Below, in pieces: positions 1-6,949 of a stretch of DNA of 6,949 bases (position 1 is the stretch's first letter; every line of letters begins with the position of its first letter). The position numbers were made by a program, and so were the translations under genes. The notes under the pieces were generated by a model. The model was given only the letters and a program-made list of their open reading frames with translations, was not told where the DNA came from and searched no databases. The DNA comes from Rhizobiaceae bacterium (GTDB lineage: Bacteria > Pseudomonadota > Alphaproteobacteria > Rhizobiales > Rhizobiaceae): NCBI GenBank assembly GCA_004299545.1, contig SCRB01000060.1:1-6949 (forward strand), given 5' to 3'.

Positions 1-1388
1 GGCTGATGGTCGACCGATGCGTGGCGCGGGCCGAGACGGAAGTGGTGGACGGGCTGCGTCGGTCGATCTTCGCGTCGTTGAAGACGATGGACACGACGGG
101 CCTTTCCGCCCGGCCTGCCGGAGCGCTGGTCGCCGGCCTGCAACGCTATCCGGAAGCGCTCGCCGGCCTCGTCATCGGCCATAAGGTTGCCCGCCTCATG
201 CTGGCGGCGGGCCCCTTGATCACGGTCGCGGCGCTGGCTTTCGTCTCATGGCAGGCGGCGCTGGCGCTTCTTCTGGCGACGCCGGTCATGGTCATGTTCT
301 TCGTCCTCGTCGGCGGATTGATCCATGACCGGGCCGATGCGCAGGAGAGAGCTTTCGGCCGCCTGGCCTCGCAGTTTTCGGACAGGATCCGGACCCTGCC
401 GACCATTCTTGCCAACCATGTGCTTGAGCGCGAGCACGCCAAGCTTGAACGGCGTATGAGGGATTATGCCGGCAGCACGCTGAAAGTGCTTTCGATCGCC
501 TTCCTGAATGCCGGTATCATCGATTTCTTCGCTTCGATTTCGATCGCCATTCTCGCTGTCTTCCTCGGCCTCGGCCATCTGGGGCTTGTCCACATTCCCG
601 GTTTCGACAGGCTGGAATTGTGGCAGAGCCTCTTCATCCTCATGCTGGCGCCGGAATTCTTCGCTCCCTTCCGCCGTTATGCCGAGCAATATCACCAGAA
701 AGCCGAAGGCGATGCCGCCGCAAAGGCGCTCGACTGGTATTTCGAGCAGGGAGAAGCCGCAGGCCAAAGTGTGAAAGAGGCGACCGCGACGCACAGCGTC
801 GTCCTGCCGCATGTCGGCAAAAAGATTTCCGTTTCCCTGCCCTCGCGTGGCCTCGTGACGCTGACCGGCCCGAGCGGGTCGGGGAAGACCACGCTGCTCA
901 AGCTGCTCGCCGGAGTTGACGGCGCTGCGACCGGCTTTGGAGCAGATGAGGAGGAGACTGTTTCCTGGATCTCCGCCGACATTTACGTTCCGGGCGGCAG
1001 GCTTGAGGATGCTCTTGCCTGGCGCTGTTCCACCACGGACAAAGCCGCAGTGAACCGCGCCGCCGACCGTGTCGGACTGCTCGACGATGCGCTTCTGCCG
1101 GGCGGACTTGACGCCATCGTCGAGGAAGGCGGAACCAATCTTTCGGGCGGGCAGAGGCTTCGCGTCGGCATTGCGAGGATGCTCCTTGCAGACGGTCCGG
1201 TCTTTGCCGACGAGCCGACGGCGAAACTCGATCCCCGGACCGCTTCGTTGGTGCGGGACGCCCTCCGGAATGCTGCGGCAGATCGGCTGGTGATCGTTGC
1301 GACGCACGATCCGGAATTGATGCGGATCGCGCGGCACACCATCGATCTGGGCGTTGAGAAGACAATGCGGGAAATGGCAGCGGCATGA
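1..1388 (+). CDS. cydD: CydD-like subunit of thiol/heme ABC exporter, 5'-truncated by window edge
   Basis: This is one half of a CydDC-type heterodimeric ABC exporter in the inner membrane. The family is known for cytochrome bd assembly; cysteine/glutathione export and heme transport have both been proposed as its activity. The frame is open to the window edge, and the first in-frame ATG (position 6) falls inside the conserved membrane domain. Compared with E. coli CydD from memory, roughly 80 N-terminal residues and the first two membrane helices are missing. Counting from that ATG, membrane segments lie near 66-105, 161-193 and 205-222. The run APEFFAPFRRYAEQYHQKAE (about 215-234) resembles the CydD segment before the ATPase domain. 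The ATPase domain shows Walker A GPSGSGKT (288-295), signature LSGGQ (379-383), Walker B ending D402-E403, and H-loop H434. The Q-loop position holds Ala324 in WISAD, where Gln is usual. The ATPase domain looks compact, with a short stretch between Walker A and the Q-loop. The gene overlaps cydC by ATGA. Family assignment is firm; the transported substrate is not. Confidence 0.9.
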   Translation, partial: LMVDRCVARAETEVVDGLRRSIFASLKTMDTTGLSARPAGALVAGLQRYPEALAGLVIGHKVARLMLAAGPLITVAALAFVSWQAALALLLATPVMVMFFVLVGGLIHDRADAQERAFGRLASQFSDRIRTLPTILANHVLEREHAKLERRMRDYAGSTLKVLSIAFLNAGIIDFFASISIAILAVFLGLGHLGLVHIPGFDRLELWQSLFILMLAPEFFAPFRRYAEQYHQKAEGDAAAKALDWYFEQGEAAGQSVKEATATHSVVLPHVGKKISVSLPSRGLVTLTGPSGSGKTTLLKLLAGVDGAATGFGADEEETVSWISADIYVPGGRLEDALAWRCSTTDKAAVNRAADRVGLLDDALLPGGLDAIVEEGGTNLSGGQRLRVGIARMLLADGPVFADEPTAKLDPRTASLVRDALRNAAADRLVIVATHDPELMRIARHTIDLGVEKTMREMAAA

Positions 1389-3019
1389 CGACGATTGCAC
1401 CCCTGCCGATTGCACCCGAGGCGACCGTACAGATTGAAAAGCTCCCTGCTTCCCCCTGGCGGCTTGCCTTTTTCCTTGCTTTTCTGGCGCTTTTCTGCGG
1501 CGTCCTTCTGACAGGCGTTTCGATGTGGTTCCTCGGTGCCGTGGCACTGGCCGGCCTTGGTCCCGCGGCGCTCACCTTCAACTTTCATTTTCCGGCCGCC
1601 TTCGTGCGCCTCTTCGCGCTCGGCCGGACGGCGGCGAAATATGGCGAACGCGTCGTCGGCCACCGCGCGGCGCTTCTCGATCAGGTGGCGCGGCGCAGCC
1701 GGCTATTCCGGACGATGGCCGCGGCGCCCGCGATCCGCGCCGCCGGTTGGCAATTGGGCAACGAGGACAGGCTTTCCGACTATCTCGACGACGTGGAAGA
1801 TGTCGATTATGCGCGCCTGAGGGCCACCATGCCTTTCGCGACATTGATGGTGGGCCTTGCCGTTCTCGTGACGGCGACCGCCGTACTGACACCAACGGCG
1901 CTTCTCTTCCTCGGCCCGCTCATGCTCGCTGCCGCCCTTTTTACGCAGCGGTTCCTCCCACGGGCGCGGCGGGACTGGTTCGCAATACGCACGGGGCACC
2001 GTTTCGCGTCGCGAAGCTTCGGTACCGCACTCGGTGCGCTGATCCCGCTACGCGCGGAGAGGGCGTGGGCGGGCAGGCTCGATGCCGTTGCGCAGGCCTA
2101 TGCCGGGTCGGAAGCGACGCGCCTTGACGAGCGCCGGCGCCTGGCATCCCTCGACGCGCTGCTCTCCGTCGCGGGTCCGCTTTCGGCCTTCGTCATCCTC
2201 GGCGCGGCCTGGCATGCGGGTATGCGGGGCACGGCACTCCTGCCCACGGCCTTTCTCGCCTTTTCGTGGCTGGCTCTCGGTGAGGCGATGCAAGGCGTTT
2301 CCCGCATCGCGACGGGAAAGCTGCGGCAAAAGGCTGCGGCTGTAGGGCTTGCGGAATGGTCATCCGCCGAGAGCGGGACAGAAACTGCCGCGCCGAGGCA
2401 GGGAACGCTTCCTCCGCCGTTGAAGGAACTGGTCCTCAAGGCCGTCAAGCGCGTTGCGCCTGACGGCCGCCCGCTCGGCGGCACCGTCGACCTTGTGCTT
2501 CGCGCCGGCCACCCCACCGCTTTGGCCGGGCCGAGCGGCTGCGGCAAGACAAGCCTCTTGAAACAGATCGCGGGCTGGATCGACGCGCCCGGAGACTTCC
2601 GCACCGCCAGTGCCTCTCTCGATCCGGCGTCGCGCCGTACGCTGGTCCATCTCGGGCTGCATGATGCGGCGATCCTGTCCGATACCGTGCGCGAAAACCT
2701 TTTTGCCCCCGGCAGAGGCGATGCCGAGCTCTGGCAGGCGCTCGATGCCGTGGAACTTGGCCCTCGTATCCGCGAGGGAGGCGGTCTCGATACCTGGATG
2801 ACACAGGACAGCTTCTCGCTCGGCGAGGCGCAGCGGCTCAATCTGGCGCGCGCCTGGCTGAGCGGAATGCCGATCGTCCTGCTTGACGAGCCGACCGAAC
2901 ATCTCGACCGCGAACAGGCCGAGCGCATACTGGATCGGCTGCTGACTCGACTGTCCGATCGCATCGTCGTTTACGCGACGCACAATGTCGGCCATGCCAC
3001 GCCGGTGTTCATAGGCTAG
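1385..3019 (+). CDS. cydC: CydC-like subunit of thiol/heme ABC exporter
   Basis: This is the partner of CydD, a 544-residue fused membrane and ATPase protein, slightly shorter than the roughly 570 residues of E. coli CydC. The N-terminal half carries CydC hallmarks: WFLGAVALAGLG (48-59) followed by the FVRLFALGRTAAKYGERVVGH stretch (73-93). Membrane segments lie near 26-59 (probably two), 153-186 (two), 258-279 and 283-305. The ATPase domain has Walker A GPSGCGKT (382-389), Walker B IVLLDE with D501-E502, D-loop EHLD and H-loop H533. The Q-loop position holds His426 (LGLHDAAILSDT), and the signature reads FSLGEAQ (477-483) instead of LSGGQ. The ATG start overlaps the cydD stop as ATGA, so translation is probably coupled; only a weak GGGAA lies about 11 nt upstream. 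No cydAB genes follow. The TAG stop at 3017-3019 abuts the stop of the convergent gene. A general type I ABC exporter is the alternative, but the N-terminal motifs favour CydC. Confidence 0.88.
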   Translation: MTTIAPLPIAPEATVQIEKLPASPWRLAFFLAFLALFCGVLLTGVSMWFLGAVALAGLGPAALTFNFHFPAAFVRLFALGRTAAKYGERVVGHRAALLDQVARRSRLFRTMAAAPAIRAAGWQLGNEDRLSDYLDDVEDVDYARLRATMPFATLMVGLAVLVTATAVLTPTALLFLGPLMLAAALFTQRFLPRARRDWFAIRTGHRFASRSFGTALGALIPLRAERAWAGRLDAVAQAYAGSEATRLDERRRLASLDALLSVAGPLSAFVILGAAWHAGMRGTALLPTAFLAFSWLALGEAMQGVSRIATGKLRQKAAAVGLAEWSSAESGTETAAPRQGTLPPPLKELVLKAVKRVAPDGRPLGGTVDLVLRAGHPTALAGPSGCGKTSLLKQIAGWIDAPGDFRTASASLDPASRRTLVHLGLHDAAILSDTVRENLFAPGRGDAELWQALDAVELGPRIREGGGLDTWMTQDSFSLGEAQRLNLARAWLSGMPIVLLDEPTEHLDREQAERILDRLLTRLSDRIVVYATHNVGHATPVFIG

Positions 3020-4024
<1,005 letters not shown>

Positions 4025-4030
4025 ATCATT

Positions 4031-4036
4031 CTCCTC
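4031..4036 (-). promoter_or_regulatory. Shine-Dalgarno site of the ATPase gene, overlapping the oxidoreductase stop
   Basis: On the minus strand the string TGAGGAG combines the TGA stop of the oxidoreductase (4037-4035) with a strong GAGGAG ribosome binding site 6 nt before the GTG start at 4024. This fixes the GTG as the start and suggests that ribosomes ending the oxidoreductase can re-initiate on the ATPase. Confidence 0.75.
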
Positions 4037-4050
4037 ACAGCCTCACAGCC
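4033..4050. repeat. 8-bp tandem duplication at the oxidoreductase/ATPase junction
   Basis: CCTCACAG occurs twice in tandem (4033-4040 and 4041-4048), followed by CC. It spans the last codons and stop of the oxidoreductase and most of the ATPase gene's ribosome binding site, duplicating a GTGAGG-type element on the minus strand. It may be a small slippage product or chance. Confidence 0.6.
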
Positions 4051-5102
4051 TTTCCGGTCCTGACGCTCTCGTCGGCGGCGAGACAGACGGCGAGTGACCG
4101 TACCGCATCGTCCATATGCCGTTCGAGATCGACGTCCTCGCGGATCGCTTTCAAGACGAACGCCTGTTCGCGCTCGCAAAGCTCCTGATGGCCGGGTTCG
4201 CCTTCCATGCTGAACGTCGTGTCCGGCGTCGTGAAGCGTCCGTCAGTGCCGGTCGCGGCTGGGTGCAGCCTGATGCGCGCCGTCTTGGTGTGGGTATCGA
4301 TGTCGTCCGACTTGGCGTTCTCGTCCATGATGATGGAGACGCTGCCGTTGGGCGAAATGACGTCCTTCACGAAAAACGCCGTCTCGGAGATCATCGGCCC
4401 CCAGGCCGCCTCGTACCAGCCGACGGAGCGGTCCGCGAAAAGCACCTGCAATTGCCCGTAATTGTACATGCCCGGCGCGACTTCGTCCGTCAGCCGCAGC
4501 CCCATGCCCCGCACCTCGACGGGCTTGGCATCGGTGATCTGGCACATCACGTCGACATAATGCACGCCGCAATCGACAATGGGCGGCGTGGTCTGCATCA
4601 ATTGCTTGTGCGTCTCCCAGGTCGGGCCGCTCGATTGCTGGTTGAGGTTCATGCGGAAGACATAGGGGCCGCCGAGCGCGCGCGCTTCCGCGATCAGCCG
4701 CATCCATGAGGGATGGTGGCGCAATATGTAGCCGATGACGAGTTTGCGGCCATTGGCCCGCGCCGCATCGACCACGCGCTTCGCGTCTGCGACGGTCGTC
4801 GCCAGTGGTTTTTCGACGAAGACGTGGCAGCCTTCCTCAAGCGCGGCGACGGCATAGTCGGCATGGCTGTCGGAATAGGTCGCAATGGAGGCCAGGTCAG
4901 GCTTGAACTCGTGCAGCGCGTCAAAAAAATCGGGAAGGATGCGATAACCCTCCAGCTCTTCCGGAAGGGTGACTTCGGAACGGTTGACGAGGCCTATGAT
5001 CTCGAAGCCCGGATTGCGGTGATAAGCGAGCGCATGGCTGCGGCCCATATTGCCGAGCCCGGCCACGACGACGCGGATCGGATTCTGTTCGGAATTGCTC
5101 AT
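4035..5102 (-). CDS. Gfo/Idh/MocA-family NAD(P)-dependent sugar oxidoreductase
   Basis: This is a 355-residue cytoplasmic dehydrogenase of the glucose-fructose oxidoreductase / inositol dehydrogenase / MocA family, within the usual family length of about 330-390. The N-terminal Rossmann domain shows [10 protein letters not shown] (11-20), the nucleotide-binding glycine motif, and VFVEKPL with the family's E97-K98-P99, where the lysine is expected to take part in catalysis. The C-terminal half carries the DCGVHYVD motif (177-184); D177 and H181 match the usual substrate and catalytic positions. No signal peptide is seen, so it should act inside the cell. It sits between the permease and ATPase genes of a sugar importer, which suggests it acts on the imported sugar, polyol or glycoside. 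Family members in such operons oxidise inositols or form 3-keto-glycosides, but the substrate here is not identifiable. The ATG start overlaps the preceding gene's stop as ATGA, and GGGAG lies 7 nt upstream. Confidence 0.93.
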   Translation of the reverse strand: MSNSEQNPIRVVVAGLGNMGRSHALAYHRNPGFEIIGLVNRSEVTLPEELEGYRILPDFFDALHEFKPDLASIATYSDSHADYAVAALEEGCHVFVEKPLATTVADAKRVVDAARANGRKLVIGYILRHHPSWMRLIAEARALGGPYVFRMNLNQQSSGPTWETHKQLMQTTPPIVDCGVHYVDVMCQITDAKPVEVRGMGLRLTDEVAPGMYNYGQLQVLFADRSVGWYEAAWGPMISETAFFVKDVISPNGSVSIIMDENAKSDDIDTHTKTARIRLHPAATGTDGRFTTPDTTFSMEGEPGHQELCEREQAFVLKAIREDVDLERHMDDAVRSLAVCLAADESVRTGKAVRL

Positions 5103-5938
5103 TTGACCGCTCCCGATGTGATGCCGCGGATCAGTTGGCGCGAGAAGATGAGATAAAGGATCAGCACCGGCAGGATGGCGAGCGAAAGCGCCGAAAGCAC
5201 CGCGTTCCAGTTGGTGACGAACTGCCCGAGGAACATCTGCGCCCCCAGCGTCACCGTTTTGGTCGCCTCGCTTGGCGCCAGGATCAGCGGGAACCAGAGA
5301 TCGTTCCAGATCGGGATCATGGTGAAGACCGCGACCGTCGCCATGGCCGGTCGGATGAGCGGCAGGACGAGGCGAAAGAAGATCCTGTATTCCGATAACC
5401 CGTCGATGCGCCCGGCATTCTTCAGATCGTCGGAAACGCCGTGCATGAATTCCGACAGGATGAAGATCGCAAGCGGCAGGCCTTGCGCGGTATAAACGAG
5501 GATCAGCGCGGTCAGCGTATCGACCAGATGCGTCGCGACCATGAGCTTCAGGATCGCGATTGTGCCGAGCCGGATCGGGATCATGATGCCGAGCGCCAGA
5601 TAAAGCCCCATCAGCATGTTGCCGCGAAAGCGATATTCGGAAAGCGCAAACGCTGCCATCGCGCCGAAGACGAGCACCAGCGCGATCGAGACGACCGTAA
5701 CGATCAGGCTGTTCTCGAAATAGGTGACGAAGCTGCCCTGCGCGAAGACCGCATGATAGCCGACGAGGCTGAAGCTATTCGGGCCGGGCAGGGAGAGAGG
5801 CGACGAGAAGATCGCGCGGCGATCCTTGAAGGAGTTGATGATGATGATGAGCACCGGCGCCACGGCGATGATCGTATAGAGGATCAGCGCGGCGTGCATC
5901 GCGACCGAGCGGGGGAGGGAGGATCGTGCGCGGCTCAT
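5099..5938 (-). CDS. Carbohydrate ABC importer permease, MalG-like (CUT1)
   Basis: This is an inner-membrane permease subunit of 279 residues, typical for the MalG group of binding-protein-dependent sugar importers. Six membrane segments are visible near 13-36, 74-99, 107-127, 139-162, 195-220 and 246-270. The N-terminal stretch NSFKDRRAIFSSPLSLPGP (35-53), just after helix 1, is typical of MalG-like proteins. The cytoplasmic coupling loop that docks on the ATPase lies at about 174-197 and keeps IDG and the VLPLIRP end, but its opening Glu-Ala-Ala is replaced by Asn174-Ala175-Gly176. The ATG start at 5938 has GAGGG 7 nt upstream, and this site overlaps the stop of the MalF-like gene. The stop overlaps the oxidoreductase start by 4 nt. 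The protein is expected to pair with the MalF-like subunit and two copies of the ATPase. The substrate is unknown. Confidence 0.95.
   Translation of the reverse strand: MSRARSSLPRSVAMHAALILYTIIAVAPVLIIIINSFKDRRAIFSSPLSLPGPNSFSLVGYHAVFAQGSFVTYFENSLIVTVVSIALVLVFGAMAAFALSEYRFRGNMLMGLYLALGIMIPIRLGTIAILKLMVATHLVDTLTALILVYTAQGLPLAIFILSEFMHGVSDDLKNAGRIDGLSEYRIFFRLVLPLIRPAMATVAVFTMIPIWNDLWFPLILAPSEATKTVTLGAQMFLGQFVTNWNAVLSALSLAILPVLILYLIFSRQLIRGITSGAVK
5110..5114 (-). promoter_or_regulatory. Shine-Dalgarno site of the oxidoreductase gene
   Basis: GGGAG on the minus strand lies 7 nt before the ATG at 5102, within the end of the MalG-like permease gene. It supports the ATGA-overlap start and independent loading of ribosomes in addition to translational coupling. 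Confidence 0.6.
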
Positions 5939-5945
5939 CCCCGGA

Positions 5946-5950
5946 CCCTC
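5946..5950 (-). promoter_or_regulatory. Shine-Dalgarno site of the MalG-like permease gene, overlapping the upstream stop
   Basis: On the minus strand TGAGGG merges the TGA stop of the MalF-like gene (5951-5949) with GAGGG (5950-5946), 7 nt before the ATG at 5938. The arrangement repeats at the oxidoreductase/ATPase junction and points to coupled translation along the operon. Confidence 0.65.
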
Positions 5951-6914
5951 AGAACTGATAGCGCCGGAGGCGTCGCTGGACGCCGAAGAGATAGATGCAC
6001 ACGCCGACGAGGATGATGGCGAACATCACCGTCGCGATCGCCGCACCCATGTTCGGATCGCCGAGTTGCAACTGGTAGCCGAAGAAGGTGCGGTAGAGGA
6101 ATGTGCCGAGAATGTCAGTCGAGAAATTCGGCCCGGCGAGCGCGCCCTGGGTCACGTAGATGAGGTCGAAGGCGTTGAAATTGCCGACAAAAGTGAGGAT
6201 CGAGATGATACCGATCGTCGGCAGGATGAGGGGAAGCTTGATCTTCCAGAATTGAGACCAGCCGGTGATGCCGTCGATCTCGGCGGCCTCGAGCACTTCG
6301 TCGGGAATGGAAAGCAATGCCGCGTAGATCAGCATCATCGGTATGCCGATGAACTGCCAGACCGAGATGAGCGAGACGGTGGTGAGCGCGCTGTCCGCCA
6401 TGCCGAGCCAGGGATGGAAAAGATGGCGCAGTCCCACCGCCTTCAATAGCGAAGGCGCCACGCCCCAGAGCGGCGACAGGATCAGCTTCCAGACAAAGCC
6501 GACGATGACGAAGGAGAGGATCGTCGGCAGGAAGATCGCCGTGCGGTAGAAAGCTCGGCCCTTGAGCGTCGGCACCGAGAGCAGCGCCGCAAGTGCGATG
6601 CCGATCGGGTTCTGCACCACCATGTTGATGATGAAGAACCAGACATTGTTCCACAGCGCGTTCCAGAAGGATGCGGACCAGCGTGGGTCGCCGAACAGCG
6701 TGCGGAAATTGACGAGCCCGGCGAAGAAGGAGGTGTTGGTCTTGGGATCGACCTTGAGAAGCGACAGCCACAGCGTCTCGACGAGCGGCACGATCATGAC
6801 TGCGGTGTAGATCAGCACCGCCGGTGCGAGGAAAACGGCGATGTGCCAGCGCCGCGGCTTCGCGGAGGTTCGCGTGTCCATGCCGGCCGTGTCTGTCGTG
6901 TCGAGCGCTGTCAT
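5949..6914 (-). CDS. Carbohydrate ABC importer permease, MalF-like (CUT1)
   Basis: This is an inner-membrane permease subunit of 321 residues, the normal size for MalF/UgpA-type proteins that lack the large periplasmic loop of E. coli MalF. A polar, basic N-terminus (1-23) precedes helix 1 (about 25-47). Further helices lie near 86-112, 121-143, 178-204, 228-250 and 290-311. The cytoplasmic coupling loop has the full consensus, with E209-A210-A211, D214-G215 and LPLILP (227-232). The first ATG (6914) is preferred because GAGGGG lies just upstream (6923-6918), while the internal ATG at 6881 has no such site. No other in-frame start occurs between 6914 and the window edge. It is the first gene of the operon visible here. 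Such operons normally begin with a solute-binding protein, which would lie beyond the right edge. Confidence 0.95.
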   Translation of the reverse strand: MTALDTTDTAGMDTRTSAKPRRWHIAVFLAPAVLIYTAVMIVPLVETLWLSLLKVDPKTNTSFFAGLVNFRTLFGDPRWSASFWNALWNNVWFFIINMVVQNPIGIALAALLSVPTLKGRAFYRTAIFLPTILSFVIVGFVWKLILSPLWGVAPSLLKAVGLRHLFHPWLGMADSALTTVSLISVWQFIGIPMMLIYAALLSIPDEVLEAAEIDGITGWSQFWKIKLPLILPTIGIISILTFVGNFNAFDLIYVTQGALAGPNFSTDILGTFLYRTFFGYQLQLGDPNMGAAIATVMFAIILVGVCIYLFGVQRRLRRYQF

Positions 6915-6949
6915 CGGCCCCTCGGGTTCCCGATCGGCCTGTGGCCGGT
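6915..6949 (-). promoter_or_regulatory. Leader of the MalF-like gene with imperfect palindrome over the ribosome binding site
   Basis: These 35 bases upstream of the first permease hold its GAGGGG ribosome binding site (6923-6918). They also hold an imperfect inverted repeat at 6916-6939: GGCC (6916-6919) with GGCC (6936-6939), and TCGGG (6922-6926) with CCCGA (6929-6933), separated by a two-base mismatch on each side. As RNA it could form a stem hiding the ribosome binding site; as DNA it could be an operator. No promoter can be recognised in so short a stretch. Confidence 0.35.

Noticed and set aside
246..1547. Long minus-strand open frame (433 codons) opposite cydD and the start of cydC
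   Set aside because: Its product is low in complexity, rich in Arg, Gly and Gln, and matches no family I recognise. It lies antisense to well-conserved ABC transporter domains; long antisense frames are common in GC-rich DNA.
2098..2964. Minus-strand open frame (288 codons) opposite cydC
   Set aside because: Its product is Ser/Arg-rich with no recognisable motif, and it is antisense to the conserved CydC ATPase domain.
5836..5850. Five TGA repeats in a row resembling a microsatellite
   Set aside because: On the coding strand this is a run of Ile codons inside helix 1 of the MalG-like permease; a hydrophobic Ile run is expected there.
6879..6881. Internal ATG as alternative start of the MalF-like permease
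   Set aside because: No ribosome binding site precedes it, while the ATG at 6914 has GAGGGG at a workable distance.

Overview
The window is GC-rich and densely coded, with four-base start/stop overlaps and very short gaps between genes. The gene types and codon use suggest an alphaproteobacterium, most likely of the Rhizobiales (Rhizobium/Agrobacterium-like). That placement is an inference from gene style; no rRNA or other taxonomic marker is present. There are six protein genes in two convergent groups, and no tRNA, rRNA, insertion sequence, CRISPR array or long non-coding stretch.

Left part (1-3019, + strand): the 3' portion of cydD, whose start lies before the window, overlaps a complete cydC by ATGA. 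Together they encode a heterodimeric exporter of the CydDC type, each subunit being a fused membrane domain and ATPase domain. CydDC is needed in other bacteria for assembly of cytochrome bd oxidase. No cydA or cydB follows cydC, so those genes, if present, lie upstream or elsewhere. Both ATPase domains keep Walker A, Walker B and the H-loop histidine, but both have lost the usual Q-loop glutamine, and CydC has an altered signature motif.

Right part (3020-6914, - strand, read right to left): a CUT1-type carbohydrate ABC importer operon. The order is MalF-like permease, MalG-like permease, Gfo/Idh/MocA-family NAD(P)-dependent oxidoreductase, then MalK/UgpC-like ATPase. Gaps are 10 nt, a 4-nt overlap and 10 nt, so the four genes are very probably co-transcribed and translationally coupled. 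The solute-binding protein expected for such a system is not in the window and probably lies just beyond the right edge. The likely division of labour is that the permeases and ATPase import a sugar, polyol or glycoside and the oxidoreductase performs an early oxidation or reduction on it. The substrate cannot be named from this sequence.

The two groups meet with no spacer: the cydC stop (3017-3019) directly abuts the stop of the ATPase gene (3020-3022), inside an imperfect hairpin. I found no previously undescribed multi-gene system. The points worth a second look are the substituted ATPase motifs in CydDC, the zero-gap convergent junction, the GTG start of the ATPase gene beside out-of-frame ATGs, and the imperfect palindrome over the ribosome binding site of the first permease gene.
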